Assembly: GCF_947507565.1 (NCBI RefSeq)
Contig: NC_089184.1
Location: 3,100,001-3,164,000, forward strand
DNA length: 64,000 nucleotides
Source: Oscarella lobularis
Lineage: Eukaryota; Porifera; Homoscleromorpha; Homosclerophorida; Oscarellidae
Reading direction: 5' to 3'
The notes beneath the pieces were generated by a model that searched no databases, was not told where the DNA came from, and saw only the letters and a program-made list of their open reading frames with translations. This document shows positions 1-15,000 of this stretch, in pieces (the stretch's first letter is position 1; the number at the start of each line of letters is the position of its first letter). The position numbers and the translations under genes are program-made.

Positions 1-3000
1 ATACGTGACTATTTTAGACAGCTCTTATATTGAGACTCGATTTCGGAAAGCAAAGCGGTCCACTAGACGAGATGAATGTGAGAGTCCTATTCACTATACA
101 AGACATCTAAATGATTTTTTTTCTTTTTAGGTTTGGGTTCAACGACAGGCCCAATTGGGATCGATTGCTGCTCAACTGTCGACGTCTTCAGCGCGTAACG
201 TCTGTCACAATCTTTTTCAAGTGAAGAGTACGTATGCGTCGTCGTTTGATCAGATGCGTCGAGAAATTGATAAAGTAATTTGAATGATTTTCGTTTCTTT
301 TTTTAGTTTTAATATTGTTTTTAGGCTTTTCACGAAGCGGATGATATTTGCGTTTTTCTGGCGACGCTTTCGCCTTGGTTCGCTCGTCTCTATCCGCCCA
401 ACGAGACCAAAGATTTGATGACGACTTTTCCTTCTCTTCTTCATACGGTCTTTCTTGTTTGGCAACATTCCGAATATTATCATGCGCCTAAGAATTTCCA
501 ACGCCTGCTTCGACTTGTCGCCAATCAGATTGTGACGCGAGCATCGGCTGAAACGACTCACAACCTACTTGCTGATCCCGATAAAGTAAACAGCATAACG
601 TCTACGTTTCTCAATTTCTGTATTGATTTTTTCTCATGAAGGCTTACGTTAGTGTCAAAGAAGCGTTGAAAGTATGCGCCAAATTTCGTGGTTTCTATTT
701 GGATCAGAAAGAGAAGGCAGACGCTTTGAACGCGGCAACAGCTGCTTCAGCCAGTGCCAATCAAGACGAAGCAAAGTGAAACCGAGAAAAAAAGAGACGA
801 AAATTTTAAGAAGTCACTTATTCTTTTTATAGGACAACCAGTTTGTCGTCTTTTGTGTCTCGTCGTCGTTCAAGCTCGCTTTGTGGCGAGAGTTGGAATG
901 AGACGGCGGTGGAGGTGACGTCAAAAAGTCGCTCATTTCTCTCAACGTATTCGCCTTGGCCTCAGCGAAACGGACGTCCTTTTCGACGTCTTAATTTATT
1001 CATTGAGCGTTGCAACGACGTTCTCGATCTCGTGCAGACCGTCCAGCATTTTCGTCAGCTTCGCGACGCTGCGCAATTTGGTGGACTGGGCACTGGAAGT
1101 CTCGACGGATTGGTTCGCGACGTCCACGACGAATTTTTGAAGAGTGCTGCTGAAATGGAACCTTTTGCCACGGTTAGCTGAAATGTATACAAAGAATCAT
1201 AATTTAATTGATTTTATATAGACGGCTTTGAATGTCGACAGCAATTCGTCCGATTTTGAAAAGAGATTCTTTGAGTTTCGTTCAACAATAAAGGTGATTT
1301 GATAGGCGTGTCTTGTGACGTCAAATACTGTTCTTTCTCATAGGATTTAGAAGTTGAACTTGCGAGAGTTTTGCAACGAAGTCTCGACATGTGCCCGACG
1401 TTTGGCTCGCGACTTCGCCTAGTTGAAGTATTCCAGGGCGTTTGCAGTCGCGAAGCAATTCGCAATGTATTGAGCAAACAATTTCAAACGATCGTTCCAG
1501 CGTGCGTCGAAGAATTGAACGACATCAAACGTCTTTTAGCTGATGAAATCGATAATTTTCTACCGCCGCTCGTTCGCAATATGCCGCCTATAGCCGGAAA
1601 ACTGTTCTGGCTTCATTGTTTAAAAGAACGCGCTCTTTTTCCCGTTGCTAAAGTGCAGCGTGTTTTGCCATGTCTCTTGGACGCAGGTGACGGCGGTGGA
1701 TCGAAGCTGCGACATCTGCAGACTGACGTGCTTGAAACGATAGCACGTTGCGAAGGAAGAACGATTGGAAATTGGCAAATGGGACTCCCCCCGGCCGGAG
1801 TTCTCACTGCTAAACTAAAAGAGCCTCTACTCAAACGAATTTATACGGACGATAAGAAAACGTCGTCAATTATTTCCGTGAATTTGAGCGAGGATTTTGT
1901 TGTTGCTTTGCGAGAGGCTCGCTATTTGTTGACGACTTCATCGTCTTTTGACGTCGTTCGACTTCCCGATTCCGTACGAGCCGTCGTCAAGGGAACGGAT
2001 GTGGAGCAAATAAGAAAGATTCGAATTCAACTCGATATCATTGCGTACAAGTACAACGAAATTTCGAGTCAAATCGAAGATATTGAAAAACCGCTTTTTG
2101 AAGCGAAACTCAATAAAATTGAAATGGTACGTAAAAGAAGATAGTTTCTATTAAATTTCTTCATTAGTCTTCTTAGTTACTTGAAGAGGGTTTGACGCGT
2201 GTCACGTGGCGAAGTAGTGACGTCTCGGATTTCATCGAAGCAGCGAATGCGCTAATTTGCGCCGACGTCTATCGACTTCTTCGTCTCATTCGCGATAATT
2301 GGAAACAAATCGTCCAAGTGACGTCGTCGTGGAAACTCCACAGCGTACTTTGCCTATTCGATAATGAAAGCGACGATATGAAACGCTTCACAGTCGACCA
2401 GCTATCCAAACGGCAAAAGTAATTAATTAAATTAAGTAATTAAATTTTCTAATTAAGTAATTGAATTAATTAATCTATTTATTATATTGTTTTTTAGAAT
2501 GCTTATGACTGTTTAACTTTTCTTAGGGAGATGCGTGACGTTATTGGGGCGATGCTCGTTCGTTGTGGGCGCGCTATTCGCGCTCTTGTCGCCGATACGT
2601 TAGATGCGGTGCAGATCAGCGAAGCGTCGCCTGCGTGGAAGAATTACTTGATTTACGTCGACGAGTTGATTTTGAAGGGAATCAGGGATAGTGTTTTGAC
2701 GTCACTCAAATCAATTTCCTCAACAATCGAGGTCATTCTTACCTTATCTAATAAGACGACAAATTTATTTCTCCTTTAGAATGGGCGTTTTCCCGTGTTG
2801 AGCGTCAATGTTGAGTTAGGTGGAAATGAGACGCAATTCGTTCCGCCTCTCGTCTCCGATTCGGCGAACAAAAGCCTTTTGGAATATTTTTCCGATTGGC
2901 TTGATGATTACATGAGACTAGGCCATTTCATCAAGCCTCTCACTGACCAAGTCAGTTACGATAGCGCCTTACGAAACGATGCCGAAATCAATTCATTGAT

Positions 3001-6000
3001 TGAGACTATTACTTCATCAGTCGAAGGAACGGCAATGAAATGCCGAGTAAGTACTTAGAGAAAAACAGGAGACTTGTGCTCTATTTTCTCCTACCTATAG
3101 ACTGTCCTTGAAACGTTTGAAGACTATCGTTTCTTGTGGAACGAAAGCGTTGAAGAAGCGTTTAGCTCTTTTCTCGTCGGAAAGCGATCGTCCTCGACTA
3201 CGGCAACCGCGACGGGAGAGGCGGCGGCTTCTTCGAGCGAAGGACGAGCCATGTCGCGATCTGAAATGGTTCGTTCACGGGCTTCGGCACGATCGTCTCA
3301 TTCGGAGTCGTTCACTGGAACGACGACGACGACGAATCGTCCGCAATCAAGTCTTGCTTCGGCGGGGATTATGGGATTCGCCGAGCGACCGTTTCTCACT
3401 CGCGACGCCAACGACGCTGGCGGAACGCAGCAGGTGCCACTCTTAGATGAATTTGACGCTCAACTTGCAAAATATAAGGTAAAAAGAAAGTTGGACAACT
3501 AGTGTCTCTTATTATTATTATTATTAAGAAATGTCACGATAACGTCAATTCTCTTCCTACTCATACGACGTGCGAATGGCTTTACGTTGAATTGTCTCCA
3601 CTCAAACACTTCCTCGCCGCTTTGTCAACGAAGTGGATGTACGTCTTTGCTAACTACCTCCGAGAACAGGTAAGAAATGAATTCATTGAACGAATTTTTT
3701 TTTATCTTCTTTTAGGCCCTCGGCGTTTTGAATGGCTTTCAGTCGTTAGTGAATCGCGTCGAGCCGCAAATTGACGCCGTTACGGGTGAAGAGACGGAAA
3801 CGTCGTCGTTCATGCATTGCATGCGAATCTTCAGCGACGTCGACACTCATCAACAAGAAATGGACGCGAAATTCGTCGCCGTTCGTCGAACGGTAACGGT
3901 ATTGGAAAAATACGGCTATGAGTTGCCGGACGACGTGCGGGAGTTCTATCGGTCGGCACCCCAACGATGGGCGGCGTTAAGAAAGAAACTCGTTCTTGCC
4001 AAACAACGGATTGGTCCGAGAATTCAAGCAGAAGCGGAAACGATTACCAAGGTGTGAAGAGACTAATAATTAATTCATTCATTCAATTAATCTGTGTGTT
4101 TTAGGATTTGTTGATGTTTGGGGAATTGTGCCAGCAGCTATATCGAGAATTTTCGGCGTGCGAAGCTTTCGTTTACGGTTATTCGGTTGAACACGGTGAA
4201 ACCGTACTGAAGACGTACGCAGCAAAGTTGAAGCGACTTGAACATCAAGCTGAAGACTTGATGCAACTTCAAGAACTGCTCGAAACGGCCGTCGTCAACT
4301 TCAACTGTCTTCGAAAGTGAGAGAACCGTCGATAGAGATGAAATACTTCGCCATGTTTAATTTCTTTAGTTTTCGAGAAGAAGTGAACGTTTTGCGTCAA
4401 GTTTGGACTGTCACGAGGTAAGAAAAAAGAAAACGTTTTGTAAAAATAAATTATGAATTGTTTTTGTTCTTCCTATTTAGATCAATTGAAAAACAACAAG
4501 CGACTTTGAAGCGACAGATGTGGCAAATACTGGATATGAATTTGCTCGTCGATGTAGTCGACAAGCAATTGGAAGAAGTTCGCGCTCTTCCTCAAATTGC
4601 CTATAAATGGGACGTTTGGATCGGTCTCGAACGATCTGTACTCGAAATTCAGGTAATGTTAAAGAGAAAGAGAGGAGGCGGTCTTATCTCTTTTTCTAGG
4701 CTACGTTGCCTTTGATTGAAGCTCTTCGTTCGTCCGCTTTGCGGTCTCGACATTGGAAGCAACTTGTTCGCTTGACGGCGACGACGGTTCGTATGGACTC
4801 CAACATGTTGGCCGACTTCACTCTAGGTCAATTATTAAGATTGGGTCTTCACGGTTAGACAACTATATATAGGATTCTTCATGAGAACCTTCAGTAGCAT
4901 TGTTTTTGCATCATTTAGAAAAAAGCGACGATGTCAACGTGATTGTTGAAAGAGCCCAGCGGGACGTGACCGTCGAAATGACACTGAAAACATTTGAAGA
5001 AGTCTGGTTAAGTCGTTCATTTGATCTAAAGCCTCATCGACGTCTCATTGCCGCTACACTCACCGTAGCAGACGTAAGTCTCGCTTCGAGCGGCAGAATA
5101 TTCTGTCTATAAATTTTGTCTTGCGTGATTTTAGGCTATGGGCGATTACGATAAACTTGGTAGTAGTGGCGGCGGTTTGACGACGAGTTCTTTAATGCGC
5201 AAGAGCGTGAGTCGAATGTCGGCGTCGACTCAACGGAGTCGCGGCGTTCGCGATCGTAAATCGTCTTCCGGTTCAGCAACGACTTTGCCTGTGGCGTCGG
5301 GTCACGTTAAATTGATTTCTAATGCCGAATCAATATTTGAAATAATAGAATCGCATCAGGTGCAGCATTTATTTCTCCTTTTCCTCGTTTTTTATTTGAT
5401 TTTGGTAAGTCTGAATTGGAGTCTCTGAGCGAAATGACGGCGACCGGATCTTTCACCGAAGCCATAGCCAAATGGAAATTGAGTCTCCAAACGGTCGAAG
5501 CGGTCTTGTCCGTTTGGCTAGAAGTTCAAGCAAAATGGGCTGAAATGGAAGAGGTAATCTATGTAGAGACCTTTCCATGTCTAGATGTTCCAAGCAACTC
5601 TCGCACACAGACTTTTACCAGTGACGACGTTCGTTCATCGCTCTTTCACGACGCTTACACATTTTCTCTGGTTGATCGCGACTTTCGTGGCTTGATGAGA
5701 AGTACGGTAAAGAACTCGAATGTCCTCCAATGCTCTTCTAAAAACGGTGTGTTCGTGACCGTCATGTGATGTCTCAAGTCTAAATTAATCCTATTTTAGG
5801 CGTACTAAGCAGATTGGAGAAAATGAATTCTAATTTGACGCAATGCAGAAACGCTTTGCTGAAACATTTTGAAGGCAAAAGGCAATTATTTCCTCGCTTT
5901 TATTTCATCGCTCCGGAAGATCTTATGCACGTTGTATGCCAAGGTAGAGTGAGAGTACGTGTGCTTTCATTAGGGACAATGACGTTGGTCTCCTTTTATT

Positions 6001-9000
6001 AGGCGCTGATCCCTCACTCGTTAATGAGTACATTAGCAAACTATTTCCACGTATTGAATCGATTGTTTTGGATCGTCGTGAAGTAAGTGCGGGAGGCGGT
6101 CGCACCGCCGCTTCCGTTGCACAGCACGCTGTCGCCTTCATTGGATTGAACGGCGAAAAAGTCGAATTGACAAAGGCACGATATAAATTCAAATAAAAAT
6201 TACCTCTTTAAGTGACAATTTTTTGTTTTCCTAATTAGTCTTTGGCACTTTTTCCGCCTGTCGAGTCTTGGCTCGAGTCGCTGCGCGAATCAATTCAATC
6301 CTCGCTTCGACAACAACTTGAATCGATTTTTGATGACGTCAACCCGCCGTTGACGTTTGAATTGCTCTGTCTTCCGTGCGCCGGTCGCGCTTCAGAAATC
6401 GATCTTCTCGCCGTTCAAATACGATTCGGATCGTTGATGAAGGCGAACGAAAACGAACGTCTCCTTGACGAAATTGACAGGGCGAGCAATTTCGTTGTCG
6501 ATCTTCTGAAAAAGGGGTCAAATGCTCTCGTCGGAAGAGAGTCGTTACTCGCCGAAACGGAGGTTGAACTCGACGCGTTTGTGGATCCTGTTTACGTCAG
6601 AAAATTGCGAACGCTTGCGTTCGTGTTTTCTTATTTGAAATCGGTTGTGACGGAGTCAAAACAACCCTTTGTGGAGTATCGTCGAACGACAACAGGGCTT
6701 TTTGTTTGCGTTGGAGGAGAGCACGAAATCGAGTACGGATTCGAGTATCAAGGAGACTTTGATTGGCTGGCAATGACGGAAACTACCCAAGCCTGCCTAA
6801 GTTCGCTTGCAGGTGCCGTCGTCGTTCGAAAGACGGGCTTATGCATCGGCGAAGAGGTAAGAAGAGGATCGAGTTCCTTATAAGAATTTTTCTATTGTGC
6901 TGTCTAGGGATGCGGAAAGACGCATATGATTCGCTCTCTTGCTCGCTTGACTGGTAGGTTCCTTATTACACTGCCCTGTAATTCGCTGACCGGTTACAGG
7001 CAATTGATTGACTTACTAAAGGGAGTCGAATTCACAGGTATGCCACCGGTGTTATCTAGGTTTATTTTTCTCACGGTAATTCATCTAGGCTTTTGCTGGT
7101 TATGTTTGGAAAATATTGATCGACTTTCTGATTCCTTACTTTCGTCAGTGGGCCAACGTCTTTCCGAAATAGGCTCCAGTTCGACGACGACGATGTTTGC
7201 TTCATTTGCCACGACGACTCATCCGGCCGTCTCGACACTCGAAAAAATTGGTCAAATTGTGCCAATGGAATTCATAACAATTCAAGTCGTTGCGCCTAAT
7301 GTCAAGGACATATTTTATAGTCTTTTGCAGTCTAACGGATTTCTCAATGCGTCTTCTTTATCGCAGAAAATCGCCAACATCTATCAGTTGTGCGCCGACG
7401 TTCTCGTTCGACCCAACGTGTCAGAAGAGCATTCAAATTACGTCGGCTTCTACGCTATTGGAATTCGTCTCGTCCGTCACGTCATCATCCAAGCGAAAAG
7501 TCTCAAAGAACAACTCGTTAAATTTCAGCGTCGTTCAACAAAGGCGTCGTCTCCGGCGCAAGACAACGCGAGCAAACAATCTCTTCAACTTGATATTGAC
7601 ATTCAATCGACGGACAGTTGTCATAGCGACGACGACGACGACGAAGATGGCGACGATGAACTTTCGCTGGAATTGGAATCGTCGCTCGAAGAGCGTGCCG
7701 TTGTCGTTGCTATTCGCGACGTCTTTCTTCCTCGACTCGGAAACGGTGACGACGATCTTTTCATTCGTGTATTAAAAACCGAGTTTTCGTCCATCGACCT
7801 CGACGAAATTATGGATTATGAATATCGAGCTAAAGCTCGTGCCGCCGCCGCCGTTACTTCGTCGCCGTCATCGGAATTTGAACAAGTTCTTGCTAGCGCT
7901 ATGATTTCTTTGAATCTTGAACCGAGTGTTTCGTTTTTGACGAGTGCAGTTCGACTGAGTCAAATCGTCAACTTTCAGTCCATCGTTTGCGTCGTCGGAC
8001 CGGCCGGCTCGGGCAAGACGAGCTGCGTGCGCTCTCTTGCACGTTCTCTTAAAGACATGGGCCGATCGGTTCATCGAGAAGTCGTTTTTAGTCGAGCGTT
8101 AGAATCAGGTGCATTATTCGGATACTGGAACGATGCCGGCGACTGGCACGACGGACTGTTAGGCGATTTGCTTCGAAAGACGACTAAGAGCACGAATTCG
8201 AACTCGTCCAAGTGGATTGTACTAGATGGGGAATTGAACGACGTTCACTTGGATACGTTTCAAACGATGCTTGATGAAAACAACGGAGAAACGATTGTTC
8301 TCGCTAATAACGATCGAATTCGATTGCAAAATGACGTCAAAATTTTTTGGGAGCTCGAATCGTTGCGTTTCGTCTCTCCTTCGGTCGCTTCGCGAATTGG
8401 CGTCGTTGCGATGAACGATCATCGCGGTGACGTCGATGCGTGGCGATTGTATCTATCTCGTTGGCTTGCCAATATCAACTCTTCGTCGTCGACGCTTATC
8501 GATATGGCTTTGTTTGTCACCGACGCTTTGCAATGGAAAAGGTCGACGTGGATTTCTGTCACTCCTCTCGGTGCTGTTTCCACTTTGTGCAGTATCATGG
8601 ACGTACGTTTAATTTTTTTGTTTTGTTTTTTTATTTTGATTCTCTCTTCTTTAGGCACTCTTGCTGCTTGCTGATCAAACCCGTTTACCGGTGTCGGAGA
8701 TTGATTATCGGTGTTTATTTAGCTTTTCTTTTGTCTGGGCGTTTGGCGGCTTTCTAAAGCGAGACTGCTGGCCCGATTTTGACGAATGGTGGAGATCCAA
8801 AACCGCCACTCTTGTGCCTTATCCCCAAGAAGGAACGGTCAGACGAATATGTTTCTCTAAACGTCTAAATTCTATTTCTATTTTCTCAGGTGTTTGACTA
8901 TTTTTATGACGTTCAGTCGAGTTCATTTGTCAGCTGGAAGGGATCGACAGCTACAGCGGGGGCGGCGACGGCAGCACTGTCAACGAATAATTTTGTCGAC

Positions 9001-12000
9001 GGATTTTTTGTGCAGACACGAGAAACAGAGGTAATAAACATTTTCCATCACCTATACTTTACATGAATACTTCTTATATAGAGGTTGATGTACCTCTTGG
9101 GGCTTTTATCGGACGTCAATTGTCCGGTGATGTTGTGCGGTGAAATGGGCAGCGGTAAGACGAGTGTCGTTCGCGAGCACTTGAAAACGATTTGTTCCGG
9201 CGACGTTTCTGACGTCGTATCGGTGACGTTGAACGCGAATCGAGTGACGCTCGCCCAATGCCTTTGGCGGAAAATCGAAGCCCAATTAGAATGGAAATCG
9301 GGTCGAAATTACGTGCCTCGTTCGAATAAGAAACTCGTCGGCTTCGTCGACGATCTTCACTTGAGTGGATCGGCGACTTTGGGCGAAATTATTCGACAGA
9401 TGATCGATGTCGGCGGTGTGCACGATCCCGATACGCTCACGTGGAAGACTGTGCACGACGCTTCTTTCATTGGGACGTGCGCGCCGCCGTCACGGGCTAC
9501 GTCGATCGGCGCGGCGCCAATCGGTTCTCGACTTTTGAGACATTTTGCTGTTCTCGTTCTACCGAGCCCTTCGTACGAATTTTGTTTTTTGTTTTTTTAG
9601 TAATTCTAGAGCCTGTTTTTTTTCTTTTCAGGGGCACCGATCTTCTGGCAATATTCTCGTCGCTTCTCCGCGCGAAGTTTGATGGTGCTGCGATGCTATC
9701 TCGTCAGAATGTTCTCGATGATTTGGCCGAAGTGACGGTCGAGTTGCACGATCGTCTAAAGACGTTATACTTGCCTACGAAAGAGCGATGTCATTACGTC
9801 TTCACGACGAGAGACGCAGGAAAAATCTTTAGGTATTAAAAATCTTGGTATTAGACATTGTCTGTTAATTAATTTGGTGTCCTTATCTCTTTAGTGCACT
9901 TGCTCGAAGCCTGAAGCGGGACTGCTCGGTCGACGATTTGCTGCGTCGATGGAGACACGAGTGCGAATGGGTGTACGGACGAAGACTGTCGAGCGAAGTC
10001 GACTACGAACGATATCAGCAACTCGTCACGACGACACTGCGGAAACATTTTGCAAACGAAGTCCAGGTGAGACGACAACGTTTACATCGAATTGTACTTA
10101 CACTTTGTTTATTTTTTCAGCTGTCTGCGTTACTTGATCCCGTTGGACTCTATTCGGATTCAATTGATGAGGTGAACGGTCGTCCTTCGTTGCAACAGGT
10201 AGATGACACACATTCAAGAGTCACAATAACGACTATATTACATGTAGATGACGACACATGCTTCTCGGCATCTTGCCGAATATAATGCAAGCAATTCCCA
10301 GCTCGCCCTCCAGCTCTATCCGGTATACGTAAATAAACCCAATTTTTCCAAATTTTTAATCATATTGTTTTAGTCGTTCGTTGAACTTCTTTCTCGTTTG
10401 ATGACGATTCTGCGATCTCCTTTGGGGCACGGAAACGTCGTTCTTGTTGGTGAAGGCTCGCCTGTTGAAACGACTCCTCTCCTTCAATTGGTCGCTCAAA
10501 TGACTCGAATGACAGTCACCCGAATTCGTCCAAGGAGAATTGTTTGCTATGAACGACGTCTAAGTCGACGTCGTTCGTCGGACATCGATCGGAGAGATTT
10601 GGCTCGTTTTCAAAAAGAAATGATCAACATCTTTCAACGCGCTGGATTGAAAAAAGAAAAGATTTTGATTTTATTCGACGAAACGGATCTCGTTCAAAAT
10701 GACGAACTCGTCTTTGCATCAGACTTGCTTGGCGGTGACTCTTCTATTTCTCCTCTATTCACCAAAGACGAACGCACGACAATCGTCAATTCAATTCGTC
10801 CGGACGTAACCGGTGCCGGTCTCGTCTACAGCGAAACGACAGCTTGGAATTATTTTCTCAAAAACGTCGCATCGAACGTCCGAATGGCACTTATTGTCGC
10901 CAGTGGCGGTCTTCGTTTTCAGGAACTCGTCATCGATCATCGATCACTATTCAATCGTTTCTCTGTTATCTGGCTTCGTCATTGGTCGAAAGACGCTCTC
11001 GTTCAAATAGCTCATCATCATTTGAATGTTGTCGACGATTCGAATAGTGTTCGCGAAAATGTTGCGCATCTTCTTGCGTCGATGCATCTCGCCGTGCGAC
11101 GTTCTGTCGGAATTGACGACGCGCAGACAAGTTGCGACGTTTCCGGACCATATCGTCATTTGAATAATTCGACTTACGTTCAGTTTTTACGTCGTTTCGT
11201 CACTCTCGTTTCGACGCGCTATCGGCAACTTCATGAGGAAAACGACGCCGTAGGTGCCGCTTTGAAGCGAATGGAAGCGGCGGCTGAAGAAGCTGATCGC
11301 CTTCGACGACAAATTCGTAAAGAGCGTGACGTCGTCGACGAAAAAGTTGAAAGTGCGGCGAAATTTCTCGCCCAAATAGGTCAAGATGCGGCAATTAAGG
11401 AAGAACTCGTAAAAATGATAGCAAAACAGGAGGAAAAAATTAGTCAATTGGAAAAGACGAATCCGGAATTGCGTAGCGCCTATGAAAAAGCGGTGGACAG
11501 CGCCAATTACGTCGGAGACGAAGCTCGTCGTCTTGTAGCCGAAATTGCGTCGTCTGATTTGACGGCGTTGCGAGCGATGCAAGATCCGCCCGTCGAAGTC
11601 GAAGACGTCGTCGCAGCGACAATTGTCGTCGTCAAATCGGCACGTTACGATTTATCTTGGGCAAAAGGCGGAAAACGAATCTTAGCCAATTTGGATCGTT
11701 TTATCGAATTGCTCGTCTCATTCGATCGCGATGAATTGAGTTCCGAGCAGATCGGCGTCGCCGATTCGTACATCAAAAAGCCGACGTTTTCCGTCGAATA
11801 CGTTACACGATGTACCGATTTGAAATCGGTGGGACTTTTGTGCGCTTGGGTTCGTTCAGCCGTTCGCTATCACGCCATGATGAGGTCGCGTGTCAAACCG
11901 CTTCGAGCCAAGTGTGGACGTACGCTCGCCGCTTTGGAAACGAATCGCGCTAAATTGGAATCGTTTCGGGAAAAAGTCGTTTCAATGAATCAACGTCTTT

Positions 12001-15000
12001 CTGTTCTAGATGAATCGTTTGAAATGGCGTCGGTGGAGAAAGTGAGGCAAGCTCAGTTGACGGCAAAAATGGAAGAGCAATTGACGCGAGCTCAACAGTT
12101 TGCTCGTGAGACTGCCGATCAAGTCGAACATTGGAGAGACAAAGTCGCGACGTCGAAACGACGAGAGGCAAGCATTAGTGGATCGTCGGCACTCGCCGTT
12201 GCACTCGCCGTCTATTTGGCTCCTTTCTCGCATTTTGAATTTCGACGTAAAATGCTTGTCGACGTGTGGCCTGCTTGTTTAGCCGAGCGCGGAATCAATT
12301 TAATAATGCCTGGTGTTGGTAGTCAAACGAAGAGCAATTGCGTCGTCACTGATTACGATTTATTCAGTGAATCGTTGGCCGCCGTTTTGACGTCGCGAGA
12401 AACGATTGACCACTGGAAAAGCACTGGAGCTGTCGCCGGTGTTGGCGTGTTAACGAATCGCGCTATTATGTCGTCGTCAGGCACGCAATGGCCTTTCCTT
12501 CTCGATTTTCACGGCGTTGGAGCGGCGGTCGTTCGCCAAATCGAAGATTCAGCGTCTCTCGTCGTTGTCGACGAAGCGAAAGTCGGCGGCGGCGACTCAA
12601 GTCGCCTAATCGAGACGGCGCTTGTTGATGGCCATCCTGTTCTTATTGATGACGTCGGTGGTGCCGGCCAATGCGGCTCTTTAGATTCAACGCTTTTGCC
12701 GTTAATCTTTCTCGACAGTGTGCCTTCGTCTCACTCTGGTGAAGGGACGCGTCTTGTCAAGTTTTGTGGACGTCGTATCAAAGTTCATTCGAATTTTCGC
12801 TTGTATTTTGCCACTCGATCAAGCAACTTTTCTCTAACGGCCGACTTAGCTTCAAGAGTGACGTTTGTCAATTTTGCCTTGACGTCGTCGTCGATGAAAG
12901 AGTACATTCGCCCGAAACTATTTCGACTGTTGTTTCCGAGTGAAGCGCAAAAGAAGAGCCAACTTGTCATGCAATTGGCTGAATGCACTGGTCGACACAA
13001 GAGAATCGACGAGGAGCTGGTCGATTTGCTTGTAACCGGTAGCCAACAGCAGAATGAGAATGACATATTGGCTGATGAGGAGATGATTGCCAACGCTTGC
13101 GAGAGAGTTTCCAAGAGAAAGGAGTGCAAATTGGAAATTTCTCGCTTGTCCTCCGACCTTTCGGACGTCGACTCTCGTAATGAACAGTTGCAGGCTTTAG
13201 TGAATCGAGCTTCACTTCTCTTTCTATTACTCTGTGCAATGAAACGAGTGCGTCACGAATGTCTATTCGACGTCAATACCTATTTTGAAATCGTTTTGGA
13301 ATCGGCCGCAAAATTGTCAAGTTGCGTTACTACTGATGACGGCAGCTGTCTTGGCAGTTTCACGAAAGATGTCTTCAATTATTACAAAATCAGATTTTGT
13401 ACGCGACACCGTCTCGCCTTTGCTTTTGAACTATTCCTTCAAATTATGGGAGAAGACGATACTACCCATGCACTTATCAATCTTGACAACAGCAGTGTTG
13501 GCGGCGACAGCGACGACAAAGAAGCATACGAAGGAATTAAGCCTGATTGGCTTAGCGAAAAAACTTGGCTCAAAGTGAAAGCACTAGCCGCCAAAGAATC
13601 TCCATTTCTATTGTCTTTTTTGCACAAACTTGCAGACGACGAAGAGTCGTGGCGCAGTTGGTTCAATTCCGACAGCGACGACGACAATCCAAATTTATTT
13701 GACGGCTTTTCGGACATCCAAATGTTGCTTCTATATCGCCTACTACGTCCTGATCGTTTTCTCGAACGGGTTAAAAAGGTGGTGAAAAATCTTCTTGACT
13801 TGGATCTTACTACATCAAGTTCCTCGCATGTCAGCTTTGACGGCCGTCCTCTTCTTTTCGTTGTCGAAAACTACGATGAAACGAATTCGGTGATGTCGTT
13901 TGTCAACGTTCTTTGTCAGCAACGTCAAGTCTCATTGCAACGCATTTGCTTGGGCGAAGGAATGACTTCCGAAGCAGACAGATTAATGGAAACAGGCGAA
14001 GATAACCAAGTCATACTAATTGAGAATCTTCATCTATCCTCTTCGTCTACGTGGCTCAATGACTTGGCTGAAAAGATTGCAGACAGCAAAAGTCAAGTAG
14101 TCATGACGACGAGACCGACGCGAGAAAATCTTCCGGACCCATTACTTCGCCTAAGTCGCATTGTGTCTCACGGTGACGTCGACGACGTCGATGTCGGCGA
14201 ATTCCTTTCCGACGTTCGTCTCTTACATTTAGATTTGATTTGCGACCGTCATTTTGAAACGGATTCCATTTATTCGTCTGGCGGCGTCAAGATCGACATT
14301 GTTGCCGTTACAAAAACTATTGAATTGATTTTGGAACGTCTACCGGTCGAAATTCCTTTTGACGACACCGCTAGAAGATCGCCTATTCTTATAACAAATC
14401 TTCTCGAATGGGAATGTGTCGATTTTGGTGGACATCTTCGAGACGTGCGCGTACGACTTTCTAATGTCGTCGATCGTCTGCTGCGTGGGGGCGGCATCGC
14501 TGCCTTAGACTGGGGCGAGATGGATTTAATGACGAGTTTGAATAGAGAAAGTGTTCCGCTCTGTTGGCAATCTTCATCATCGTCAAGAGATATTCATCTC
14601 TGGATTCGCTGTATAGTTTTTATTACTTGAGTATCCTCTTGCTATTTCTTTTTTGTTTTAGATTTGACAATGGTGCGAAATCAGTTAGAGGAGTGGGTTC
14701 ACAGTGGTTTGGGCGTTGATCCGGCATTCAGTCCTAAAGAGATTTGGCTCGGAGGTCTGAGGAGTTCTTCGGCCTATTTCGCTTCTTTTCACTACGAAGC
14801 AGCCTTGGCCGCTCGATTGGCCTTTAATGACGTGAGTCTTTTTAATTAATTTATTCTAAGCTGTCTTATTGCTCACTTCAATGGATTTTCTTAGGTTGAA
14901 ATTGTGCGACATCGCCCACAGGTGGAAGATTTTTCTTCCGTTTCTCTAGTCGGTCTCTTTCTTTGCGGCGGTGAGATTAATGACGACGATGCAAGTAGAA

